Below are positions 1-6,456 of a stretch of DNA of 11,563 bases, piece by piece. The stretch lies in contig JALHLL010000081.1 in NCBI GenBank assembly GCA_022844575.1, positions 1 through 11,563 of the forward strand, given 5' to 3'. Made by a program: the position numbers and the translations under genes. How positions within the stretch are numbered: position 1 is the first letter of the stretch; every line of letters starts with the position of its first letter. Source of the stretch: a bacterium. Its GTDB lineage: Bacteria; Bacteroidota; Ignavibacteria; Kapaibacteriales; UBA961. The notes beneath the pieces were generated by a model. That model made no database searches. It saw only the letters and a list, made by a program, of their open reading frames with translations, and was not told the DNA's origin.

Positions 1-1443
1 GCTCGGATGGCAAAAGGTCTTTTATTAAATGAAACAGGAAATTTTGAATTTTCGGACGATCATCAACAAGTATTTTGGAATGCTTATGTAGGCATGGACG
101 GTATAAAAGTAACTTATGAAGAAATTAAAAGGGCAAAACAATTATTACCGCGAATCGAAACGGATTTTTCCAACCGGATAAAAAGAACGACGAAAAAAAA
201 GAAGAAAATCCTCATGACAATGTATGGCTGGAATGAGGAAGGCGGAGGGACATTATTACCCAAAAAGATAGCTATTGAATTAGCATCACAAGGAAATGAA
301 GTATATGTATTCTATGCAGGTGCATCAGTAAAAAGGGAACTTACTCCCTACTCCGTAGTTCGTGAATACGATTCCGGCGTACATCTTTTCGGTATATTTA
401 ATCGCGATACGGTGTTTTATGATTTGCTCCATCCCGAAAGAGAAATTGAGGATAGACAAGTGTCTGTTTTGTTTGAGAACCTACTGACCGAAATCAAACC
501 CGATATTATTCACTTTCACAATTTTCTGGGATTATCATTAGGAATGGCGGATTCAGCACAAAAACATTCCATTCCATACATATTTACTCCGCACAATTAT
601 TGGATTCTATGTCCGAGATTATACCTTCTGAATAAAGAAGGTGCATTATGCTCCGGACCTTCCTCCGATGGAAAAAAATGTTCAGAATGTGTTGATAATA
701 AAAACAAGCACAGTGACTATTCTAAAAGATTAAAAGGGGCGAAACGAGTTTTTTCATCTGAACAATGTCTTATTATACCTCCTTCCACGAGAGTTAAGGA
801 ACAACTTATTCAAAATGGATTTACGGAAAAAAATGTTAAGGTAGTTCAACAGGTTTCCCCTACCGTCGAACGACTTTGGGAACAGATAGGAGGGAATAGA
901 GGTATAGCGGAAAAAGAATTGCCTCTCACTATTATCTATTGCGGATCATTATTACCTTTAAAAGGCGTTCATATATTAGTTGCGGCAATACAGCATTTAT
1001 CGAAGGATGTCCGCGTACAACTTTACGGTGCAGGTTCGCAACAGTATGTCGAATACCTGCGTGGTTTAGATAAGAGGGGTATTGTAGAGTTTAAGGGTGC
1101 TTACAATATAGACGATTTGACAGAGATTCTCAGTCATGCCGATTTGTTTGTAGCACCTTCGCTTTGCGAGGAAACCGGCGGCTTAGTATTAACAGAAGCA
1201 TTGGCAGCCCGCGTTCCTGTTATTGCATCTAGAATCGGTGGATATACGGATTTGGTACAGCATGATATTAACGGACTTCTTTTTACGCCCGGAGATGTTC
1301 AGGAACTTGTTATAATACTTGAGCGCATTATTGCCGATAATACATTACTTGCTAAATTGTATAGTAATATTACAAAACCGAAGCTTTTTGATGACTATAT
1401 TAAAGAGCTTGGTATAATATACTCACATTTTATTGTACAGTAA
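1..1443 (+). CDS. Glycosyltransferase family 4 (GT-B), 5' end probably outside the window
   Basis: Probably a retaining GT-B enzyme that transfers sugar from a nucleotide-sugar donor in the cytoplasm, for surface polysaccharide or glycoconjugate synthesis; donor and acceptor cannot be read. Residues are numbered from the ATG at 7, but the frame is open to base 1 and no ribosome site can be judged, so the gene may begin upstream. The N-terminal Rossmann domain starts near residue 67 (ILMTMYGWNEEGGG). A cysteine-rich stretch common in this subfamily follows (TPHNYWILCP, then C215, C225, C228). The C-terminal donor domain has YCGSLLPLKG (311-320) and the EX7E signature E389/E397. Residues 1-66 lie outside the GT4 fold and end in a lysine run; they could be the tail of another domain. 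The stop is 2 nt before the OsmC-like gene, so the two are probably cotranscribed. Confidence 0.9.
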   Translation, partial: ARMAKGLLLNETGNFEFSDDHQQVFWNAYVGMDGIKVTYEEIKRAKQLLPRIETDFSNRIKRTTKKKKKILMTMYGWNEEGGGTLLPKKIAIELASQGNEVYVFYAGASVKRELTPYSVVREYDSGVHLFGIFNRDTVFYDLLHPEREIEDRQVSVLFENLLTEIKPDIIHFHNFLGLSLGMADSAQKHSIPYIFTPHNYWILCPRLYLLNKEGALCSGPSSDGKKCSECVDNKNKHSDYSKRLKGAKRVFSSEQCLIIPPSTRVKEQLIQNGFTEKNVKVVQQVSPTVERLWEQIGGNRGIAEKELPLTIIYCGSLLPLKGVHILVAAIQHLSKDVRVQLYGAGSQQYVEYLRGLDKRGIVEFKGAYNIDDLTEILSHADLFVAPSLCEETGGLVLTEALAARVPVIASRIGGYTDLVQHDINGLLFTPGDVQELVIILERIIADNTLLAKLYSNITKPKLFDDYIKELGIIYSHFIVQ

Positions 1444-1445
1444 TA

Positions 1446-1853
1446 ATGACATTGAATGTAACAGTTAGCATTTCAGAAAAATACCATTGTATAGCCGAAG
1501 CAAGGGGACACAAAGTATTTGTAGATGAACCTATCGAAATAGGCGGAACAGATAAAGCTCAATCACCTAATGAATTATTACTTTCAGCTTTGGGTTCGTG
1601 TTCGGTAATTACCATGACCATGTATGCAGAGAGAAAAGGTTGGGTATTCAGCCATTTACTCATTCATCTTACTATGGGATCTGAACTAAAGGAAGGAATA
1701 AAAGTAACCTCGATACACCGAATAATAGAATGTGAAGGGAACTTCGGAGCACAAGAAAAAGAACGTTTATTGCATATCGCCCAACAATGCCCGGTAGCTA
1801 AAATTCTTAGTGGAACAATTCATATTCATTCAACATTAAAGGAAGTACAATGA
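1446..1853 (+). CDS. OsmC/Ohr-family thiol peroxidase-like protein
   Basis: A 135-residue protein of the OsmC superfamily, whose members reduce organic hydroperoxides through two cysteines and usually work as dimers. Both cysteines are present: C52 in LGSCSVITM at the start of the central helix, and C115 in AQQCPVAKIL. The motif QSPNELLLSALGSC (39-52) is typical. The sequence is closer to the general OsmC (YhfA-like) group than to classical Ohr, so the substrate is uncertain. The ATG lies 2 nt after the glycosyltransferase stop. The gene ends in an ATGA overlap with the downstream Fe-S protein, which suggests translational coupling and a shared redox role; that role is inference. Confidence 0.92.
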   Translation: MTLNVTVSISEKYHCIAEARGHKVFVDEPIEIGGTDKAQSPNELLLSALGSCSVITMTMYAERKGWVFSHLLIHLTMGSELKEGIKVTSIHRIIECEGNFGAQEKERLLHIAQQCPVAKILSGTIHIHSTLKEVQ

Positions 1854-2284
1854 CAGATATAATAAAACATTACGATAATGGTGAAATTACCGTTATCTGG
1901 CAACCCTCATTATGTATTCATTCTGCAAAATGTTTTGCGGGTTTGCCATCTGTATTCAATCCCCGAAAAAAACCATGGATAAGCATGGAAGGAGTTGAAA
2001 CAGCGCAAATAATTGAACAAGTACAAAAATGTCCTTCCGGCGCTTTATCCTATAAAGAAAGTTCCGGAGTAGTTGGAAATGACGAAAATGAATTAAAAGA
2101 AGTTATTATTGAGCCAACTGTAAATGGGCCTCTTATTGTGTATGGTACAATAAGCATTAAGCATGAAGATGGAGCAATAATCCAAAGAGAAAATAAAACG
2201 GCTTTTTGTCGTTGTGGGGAATCCTCCAACAAACCATTCTGTGATGGCACACATAAAAAAATTAATTTTACTTCTTCGAAGTAA
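1850..2284 (+). CDS. Dual Fe-S protein: YjdI-like divergent 4Fe-4S domain fused to CDGSH domain
   Basis: A 144-residue protein with two iron-sulfur modules. Residues 10-70 match the divergent mono-cluster domain (YjdI/Fer4_19 type): C22, H24 and C28, then PWI (42-44) and CPSGAL (61-66). Only three cysteines are visible in this module, so the fourth ligand would have to be His24, another residue or an exogenous ligand. Residues 118-136 carry a complete CDGSH motif, C120-x-C122-x2-S-x3-P-x-C131-D-G-T-H135, which in that family binds a redox-active, acid-labile [2Fe-2S] cluster by three Cys and one His. There is no signal peptide, so it should be cytosolic. The start codon overlaps the OsmC-like stop (ATGA). 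The likely role is electron transfer or redox sensing; the partner is unknown. Confidence 0.93.
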   Translation: MTDIIKHYDNGEITVIWQPSLCIHSAKCFAGLPSVFNPRKKPWISMEGVETAQIIEQVQKCPSGALSYKESSGVVGNDENELKEVIIEPTVNGPLIVYGTISIKHEDGAIIQRENKTAFCRCGESSNKPFCDGTHKKINFTSSK

Positions 2285-2324
2285 AGCTACGTGGTATTAT
2301 TTTAATCAAAATTTACGGATATAA

Positions 2325-2735
2325 ATGTTCATAATAAGATGCAAACCGTTTTTGATTAACAGGTTAATTCTTACCTTTTTATTAGGAGGAAATGCTCTGG
2401 TCTTGTGTATATTATTACTGTTGTTTAAGGTAAGTATTAATACGCTGACAACCTCTATGTTATTTTTCAGTTCGTTTTCCGTTGTAATAACTTTTTATCT
2501 CACTAAAAACGAGGTTTATACTCTTACAGTAACAGACAATGAGATTCATTTGGATTTCTTCAATAAGTCTATTTTTAAACGTGTTCCGATGAAACTAAAC
2601 AAAGAGCAATTCGCCCGCAATAGCAAAGAAGAAAATACTGATTTATATATAGAAGACAAGATCATTGCCCGTATCAGGAAAAGGACTATGACTGAAGAAG
2701 AATGGCAGAAATTACAACACTTTTTTAACGATTAA
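2325..2735 (+). CDS. Small membrane protein of unknown function with two N-terminal helices
   Basis: I do not recognise the family. The 136 residues open with two hydrophobic segments (about 12-34 and 42-60) joined by a short loop. A soluble, charged, beta-rich stretch follows (about 62-120) and then a short helix (MTEEEWQKLQHFF). This build resembles small YcxB- or PH-like membrane-anchored proteins, but that is only architectural similarity. The start at 2325 is the first ATG before the helices; the upstream ribosome site is weak. The gene lies 40 nt after the Fe-S protein on the same strand and may be the last gene of that transcript. Its TAA interlocks with the stop of the convergent pilM-like gene. 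Confidence 0.72.
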   Translation: MFIIRCKPFLINRLILTFLLGGNALVLCILLLLFKVSINTLTTSMLFFSSFSVVITFYLTKNEVYTLTVTDNEIHLDFFNKSIFKRVPMKLNKEQFARNSKEENTDLYIEDKIIARIRKRTMTEEEWQKLQHFFND

Positions 2736-3649
2736 CCTAAACGAACTTCTGCTTTTAACATAGGATTGGGTAAAGCCGAACCCACTGCCGGTACAAACAG
2801 ATGCGCTGCTTTTGCACAAAAATCTCTGTCTTCCGCCGATTGTAATGTGCTTGACATCATGCGAAAAGGGTTAAGCCGTTGTATTGGTATTGATAATGCT
2901 TGTTGTGCTTGGCTTAAAATATTGTTTGTTAAGCCCGGTCCATAACAAAAAGCTGCATCTATATACGATACATAACCGGATAGAAGTTTTTCTATTTCTT
3001 TTTCGCATACGGCACTGAATTCATCGGGGGAAGGTAATACTAATAAATTATAATATGCCAATTCGCCGTTTTTAAGAACACTCACATCACAATAATTTTC
3101 TTGTACTCCTATAATAAGACATATACTATTTATAGAATCGGGATAATTATACAACAATGCTCCGTGCGCTGCAAAATGACTTGCTTGTATATTGAGTAAT
3201 GGGACTCCCGTCATCGTAAGAATAAATTCGCAAGCCATTAAGTACTTTTTCTCCATCATAATGGCAAGCATCATAGTTGTGCCATCGGTACGAGCAGCCA
3301 TCGGGTAAACCGCTGAAGTAAAATCATCAAAAGAATGTTGCGGATATGCATGCTTTATCTCAAATTCCAACATTCTCCGTACTTGCGTAATGTCCGACGT
3401 ATCTATAGCCGGAAATTGATGTACAAAAATATTTTCTACAGGCACGGCTATTGTTGCAGTTGCAGTTCCTTCGGACATTTGAGGCAGGAAAGATTCCAAT
3501 CGTATGAGTGCATCCATATAATCCGTATCACTTTTTACGGTTTCGGTAACTACACCTATATCACATAGTACAAGTCCCTTTTCACCGGGTTCGATTCGTG
3601 TAATATAGGTACGTTCCGTACCGAAGTACATTGAAATTGTTTTTTCCAT
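2732..3649 (-). CDS. PilM/GspL-like actin-fold protein with eroded nucleotide-binding motifs
   Basis: A 305-residue soluble protein with the layout of the PilM family, the actin-like cytoplasmic component of type IV pilus and DNA-uptake machines. Supporting segments are the early strand-turn SMYFGTERTYI (6-16), the middle VPVENIFVHQFP (69-80) and MLEFEI (93-98), the second lobe start ICLIIGVQENYCDVSV (176-191), YGPGLTNNILSQ (236-247), and the terminal FVPAVGSAL (285-293), which resembles PilM's AIGLAL ending. The acidic residues expected in the phosphate loops and the GGG of the adenosine loop are not obvious, so ATP binding may be lost, as in GspL. It lies 19 nt downstream of the comEA-like gene, which supports a pilus or DNA-uptake role. 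Assignment rests on fold-level resemblance; another ASKHA-fold family is possible. Confidence 0.62.
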   Translation of the reverse strand: MEKTISMYFGTERTYITRIEPGEKGLVLCDIGVVTETVKSDTDYMDALIRLESFLPQMSEGTATATIAVPVENIFVHQFPAIDTSDITQVRRMLEFEIKHAYPQHSFDDFTSAVYPMAARTDGTTMMLAIMMEKKYLMACEFILTMTGVPLLNIQASHFAAHGALLYNYPDSINSICLIIGVQENYCDVSVLKNGELAYYNLLVLPSPDEFSAVCEKEIEKLLSGYVSYIDAAFCYGPGLTNNILSQAQQALSIPIQRLNPFRMMSSTLQSAEDRDFCAKAAHLFVPAVGSALPNPMLKAEVRLG

Positions 3650-3668
3650 AGTATTCTCAATAAAGTGA

Positions 3669-4160
3669 TTACTGATTATTACGAAGGGTAATATACTGCT
3701 TTAATTTCTCGAACTTCTTTTCACCGATACCTTTTATATTCATAATATCGGAAATCTGCTTGAATGGGTATTGCTTTCTATGAGAAATAATTTTTTCGGC
3801 AGTTTTTTCACCAATACCGGGTAAATTCATTAATTCCGCTTTTGTCGCAGTATTGATATTTACCGTTTTCGGTACTTTATTTTTCTCCGCTTCGATTTTT
3901 CCTTCTGCCGTTTTATTATACAATGCCGTATCTAAAGCATTACCTTGTTCATCCACACCTGTATAAGTTTCTTGCTGAACCGTGGCTACGCTATCAAGTT
4001 GTCTGTATATCTCATCGGCAATCTCATTATGAGACGAATATTCGCTTTCATTCCGAAATAATGTTTTGATACATACTCCGGCAATCAAACCCGTTGCAAT
4101 AAAGAATACGGCAATTAATTCTTGTTTGGTTACACCGAAAAGGGTTTGTAAGTTCTTCAT
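3669..4160 (-). CDS. ComEA-like membrane-anchored helix-hairpin-helix DNA-binding protein
   Basis: In the ComEA family, an N-terminal membrane anchor displays a tandem helix-hairpin-helix domain that binds double-stranded DNA without sequence preference during natural transformation. Here one hydrophobic segment spans about residues 14-31. A polar linker follows (about 35-95), then the diagnostic VNINTATKAELMNLPGIGEK (100-119) with a second hairpin KGIGEKKFEKLKQY (143-156). The 163-residue length fits the family. The ATG is the first possible start, as an in-frame TGA directly precedes it; no Shine-Dalgarno sequence is visible. The gene begins 16 nt past the eno terminator with no clear promoter. 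The pilM-like gene follows 19 nt after its stop. A role in DNA uptake is inferred; a general envelope HhH protein is the alternative. Confidence 0.88.
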   Translation of the reverse strand: MKNLQTLFGVTKQELIAVFFIATGLIAGVCIKTLFRNESEYSSHNEIADEIYRQLDSVATVQQETYTGVDEQGNALDTALYNKTAEGKIEAEKNKVPKTVNINTATKAELMNLPGIGEKTAEKIISHRKQYPFKQISDIMNIKGIGEKKFEKLKQYITLRNNQ

Positions 4161-4170
4161 TCAGACAATT

Positions 4171-4200
4171 AAAAATCCCCTTTGTCACTGAACAAAGGGG
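4171..4200 (-). terminator. Rho-independent terminator of eno
   Basis: A perfect 9-bp stem CCCCTTTGT/ACAAAGGGG (4177-4185 with 4192-4200) closes a 6-nt loop. Read on the minus strand it is followed by ATTTTT (complement of 4171-4176). It lies 8 nt past the enolase stop and directly upstream of the comEA-like start. Confidence 0.9.
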
Positions 4201-4207
4201 TTATTAA

Positions 4208-5497
4208 TCAGAAAAATCGTGCAAAATCTCTATTACCCGCATAATCGGCATCCGAACCAAGCATTTCTTCAATACGTAATAATTGATTATACTTGGCTAC
4301 ACGGTCGGTTCTGCTTGGCGCACCCGTTTTAATCTGTCCGGCATTCGTAGCAACTGCTATATCCGCAATTGTGGAATCCTCCGTTTCGCCGGAGCGATGA
4401 GAAATAACTGTAGTATAACCATTCCTTTGTGCCAATTCCATCGCTTCGAGAGTTTCTGTAAGCGTACCAATCTGATTTACTTTAACAAGTATGGAATTCC
4501 CTACACCTTCGCTAATGCCACGAGCAAGAAATTCGGGATTTGTCACAAATAAATCATCACCTACTAATTGTACTTTTTTACCAAGTGCTTCCGTTAGCTT
4601 TTTCCATCCTAACCAATCATTTTCACCCATACCGTCTTCTATCGAAACAATCGGATACTTTTCGCATAATCGTACATACCATTCCACCATCTCATCCGTT
4701 GTTTTCATCTCTTGTGTTGACTTATACATTAAGTATTTGCCATCCTTTACCATTTCGCTCGCGGCTACATCAACCGCTAAATGTATTTGCTCCCCAGCTG
4801 AGTAACCCGCAGCGGAAATAGCTTCAAGAATCACATCAAATGCTTCTTCATTCGATGTTAAGGATGGAGCAAATCCCCCTTCATCGCCTACGGATGTACT
4901 GTAGTTTTTCTTTTTCAGTACATTTTTCAAATGATGGAAAATTTCCGTTCCGGCACGAAGTGCTTCTGAAAATTGTGCAAAACCGGTTGGTATAACCATG
5001 AACTCCTGAATATCCACCGTATTGTCGGCATGTTTGCCGCCATTGAGAATATTCATCATCGGCGAAGGTAATACACGTGCATTGACTCCACCCAAATATC
5101 GGTATAATGGAATATTATACCATGCAGCAGCAGCTTTAGCACATGCTAAAGAAACGCCAAGAATTGCATTTGCGCCCAGGTTTGATTTATTATGCGTACC
5201 ATCAAGATTTATCAACAGATTATCAATTTGCCTCTGATCCGAACAATCCAAACCTATAAGAGCATCGGCTATAATTTCGTTCACATTTGCAACGGCTTTC
5301 AATGTACCTTTTCCCATATAACGCGATGAATCACCGTCACGTAGTTCACATGCTTCATACTCGCCCGTACTTGCTCCCGAAGGTACGGCAGCCCTACCGC
5401 TATAACCATCATCCAAAATTATATCAACTTCAACGGTCGGATTTCCGCGAGAATCTATAATCTCACGGGCTATAACATCTTCAATAATCGGTAACAT
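4208..5497 (-). CDS. eno: Enolase (phosphopyruvate hydratase)
   Basis: Converts 2-phosphoglycerate to phosphoenolpyruvate in glycolysis and the reverse in gluconeogenesis; cytosolic and Mg-dependent. The 429-residue length is normal for bacterial enolase. All key residues are visible: SGASTGEYEA (40-49), H156 in NGGKHADN, catalytic acid E206 in GDEGGF, metal ligands D243 (AVDVAASE), E287 (SIEDG) and D314 (VGDD), catalytic base K339 (ILVKVNQIGTLTET), and the signature SHRSGETEDSTIAD (366-379) followed by K390. The start MLPIIEDVIAREIIDSRGNP is the canonical N-terminus. The pterin dehydratase gene ends 26 nt upstream on the same strand, so the two are probably cotranscribed. A strong terminator follows. 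Confidence 0.99.
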   Translation of the reverse strand: MLPIIEDVIAREIIDSRGNPTVEVDIILDDGYSGRAAVPSGASTGEYEACELRDGDSSRYMGKGTLKAVANVNEIIADALIGLDCSDQRQIDNLLINLDGTHNKSNLGANAILGVSLACAKAAAAWYNIPLYRYLGGVNARVLPSPMMNILNGGKHADNTVDIQEFMVIPTGFAQFSEALRAGTEIFHHLKNVLKKKNYSTSVGDEGGFAPSLTSNEEAFDVILEAISAAGYSAGEQIHLAVDVAASEMVKDGKYLMYKSTQEMKTTDEMVEWYVRLCEKYPIVSIEDGMGENDWLGWKKLTEALGKKVQLVGDDLFVTNPEFLARGISEGVGNSILVKVNQIGTLTETLEAMELAQRNGYTTVISHRSGETEDSTIADIAVATNAGQIKTGAPSRTDRVAKYNQLLRIEEMLGSDADYAGNRDFARFF

Positions 5498-5523
5498 CTT
5501 TTAGATAAATAAGTTAATAAAAA

Positions 5524-5817
5524 TCAAAACTGTAAGGCATCAAGTTCTGCAGCCAAACGGAAGTCTAACTCCGTAAGTCCGCCCTGGTCATGGGTCGAAA
5601 AACAAATTTGTACTTTATTCCATCCCGTCAGATGAATATCAGGATGGTGATCGTGACGCTCCGCTAAAATTGCAATCGCATTGATGATACCGATTGCACC
5701 CACAAAGTTAGCCGGAGCAAAATACCGTACAATCGTATTCCCCGAACGTTGCCATAAAGGATGCTTTTCGAGTAAGTATTGTATTTGTTCTTCAGTTAAC
5801 AATGCAGGACGTGCCAT
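5524..5817 (-). CDS. phhB: 4a-hydroxytetrahydrobiopterin dehydratase (pterin-4a-carbinolamine dehydratase)
   Basis: Dehydrates 4a-hydroxytetrahydropterin to quinonoid dihydropterin, which recycles the cofactor of aromatic amino acid hydroxylases; in bacteria it may have other pterin-related roles. The 97-residue length is typical. The family motif is intact: E53 and H57-H58-P59-D60, then THDQGGLTELD (75-85), with the expected catalytic histidines H57, H58 and H76. The start is supported by a strong Shine-Dalgarno site (AAGGTGAT, 5823-5830). No aromatic amino acid hydroxylase is encoded in this window, so the physiological partner is not shown. The gene lies between the trxA terminator and eno. 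Confidence 0.95.
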   Translation of the reverse strand: MARPALLTEEQIQYLLEKHPLWQRSGNTIVRYFAPANFVGAIGIINAIAILAERHDHHPDIHLTGWNKVQICFSTHDQGGLTELDFRLAAELDALQF

Positions 5818-5822
5818 ATTCT

Positions 5823-5830
5823 ATCACCTT
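5823..5830 (-). promoter_or_regulatory. Ribosome binding site of the pterin dehydratase gene
   Basis: AAGGTGAT on the minus strand, ending 5 nt before the ATG. It is an extended match to the bacterial anti-Shine-Dalgarno sequence and fixes the start at 5817. The same AGGTGAT word recurs before msrB. Confidence 0.8.
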
Positions 5831-5856
5831 ATGAATGGAATCAATAAATCGTATTC

Positions 5857-5900
5857 AAAAATAAAAAACCCGACAATTCTCATAAAGAGAATTCATCGGG
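5857..5900 (-). terminator. Rho-independent terminator of trxA
   Basis: An interrupted hairpin: CCCGA/TCGGG (5869-5873 with 5896-5900) and AATTCTC/GAGAATT (5875-5881 with 5887-5893) around an ATAAA loop. On the minus strand a T-rich tract follows (complement of 5857-5868). It sits 21 nt past the trxA stop and separates trxA from the pterin dehydratase and eno genes. Confidence 0.88.
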
Positions 5901-5921
5901 TACACGTAAAATACGTAAACA

Positions 5922-6248
5922 TTAAGCAACAACTGTTTGCAAACGCTCAGTAATATATGATTTGGATACCGCACCAATGATTGTATCGGCAATCTTGCCG
6001 TCTTTAAATATCAATAATGTCGGTATGGAACGAACACCATATTCCATTGCAACATTCGGATTATTGTCAACATCCAATTTGCCGATTTTTGCTTTACCTT
6101 CATACTCACCGGCGAGTTCTTCTATAACCGGAGCAATCATCCTACATGGTCCGCACCATGTTGCCCAGAAATCTACTAAAACAGGTGATGAAGACTCGAG
6201 AACTTCCGCCTTGAAGTTATCATCGGTAAAGTGCTGCGCATTAGCCAT
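5922..6248 (-). CDS. trxA: Thioredoxin
   Basis: The general cytosolic disulfide reductase, which donates electrons to reductases such as MsrB (also in this window). With the start at 6248 the protein has 108 residues, standard for TrxA. It shows DFWATWCGPCRM with the redox pair C32/C35, buried D26, and cis-proline P76 in RSIPTLLIF. An in-frame ATG at 6305 would add 19 residues but is rejected. The chosen ATG has an AAAGG ribosome site 8 nt upstream, it gives the canonical N-terminus, and the -7 promoter box lies between the two candidate starts. The gene has its own likely promoter and terminator, so it is probably monocistronic. Confidence 0.98.
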   Translation of the reverse strand: MANAQHFTDDNFKAEVLESSSPVLVDFWATWCGPCRMIAPVIEELAGEYEGKAKIGKLDVDNNPNVAMEYGVRSIPTLLIFKDGKIADTIIGAVSKSYITERLQTVVA

Positions 6249-6256
6249 TATATAAA

Positions 6257-6261
6257 CCTTT
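6257..6261 (-). promoter_or_regulatory. Ribosome binding site deciding the trxA start
   Basis: AAAGG on the minus strand, 8 nt before the ATG at 6248. It supports this start over the upstream in-frame ATG at 6305. Confidence 0.65.
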
Positions 6262-6283
6262 GTATAAATATTAAAACCGTGAA

Positions 6284-6291
6284 CAAAACTA
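6284..6291 (-). promoter_or_regulatory. Candidate Bacteroidota-type -7 box for trxA
   Basis: TAGTTTTG on the minus strand matches the Bacteroidota -7 consensus TAnnTTTG and would start transcription near 6277, leaving a leader of about 30 nt. A matching -33 TTG at the usual distance is not clear. Such an 8-mer could also occur by chance in AT-rich DNA. Confidence 0.4.
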
Positions 6292-6296
6292 CGGAA

Positions 6297-6314
6297 CATT
6301 ACCAAATTGTAATG
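6297..6314. repeat. Inverted repeat CATTAC-N6-GTAATG upstream of trxA
   Basis: A perfect 6-bp inverted repeat with a 6-nt spacer (CAAATT), placed about 20-37 nt upstream of the inferred trxA start site. The position and symmetry suit an operator for a dimeric regulator, but no regulator is known here. Confidence 0.35.
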
Positions 6315-6436
6315 CGGTATATTAGACGATTCATTGATGGAAATTGTGTGTTATACCACATCTTTATCAATATACGATACATAGTCTTTAGTCTTCCGCA
6401 CTATATATTCAACTTACCTAATACATGCTTCCATTA

Positions 6437-6456
6437 TTACACTTACGCCAGTGTAA
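6437..6456. repeat. Inverted repeat TTACACT-N6-AGTGTAA behind the DUF4159 gene
   Basis: A perfect 7-bp inverted repeat, 4 nt past the DUF4159 stop on the minus strand. It could fold as a hairpin in the 3' end of that transcript, but no T-tract follows, so it is not a standard intrinsic terminator. A regulator site is the alternative. Confidence 0.4.

Noticed and set aside
4283..4821. Several open frames on the + strand opposite enolase
   Set aside because: They are antisense shadows of a fully conserved enolase, with low-complexity translations and no ribosome sites.
6249..6305. Longer thioredoxin start adding 19 residues
   Set aside because: The internal ATG has a ribosome site and gives the canonical 108-residue thioredoxin. 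The extra stretch overlaps the probable promoter and does not look like a signal peptide.
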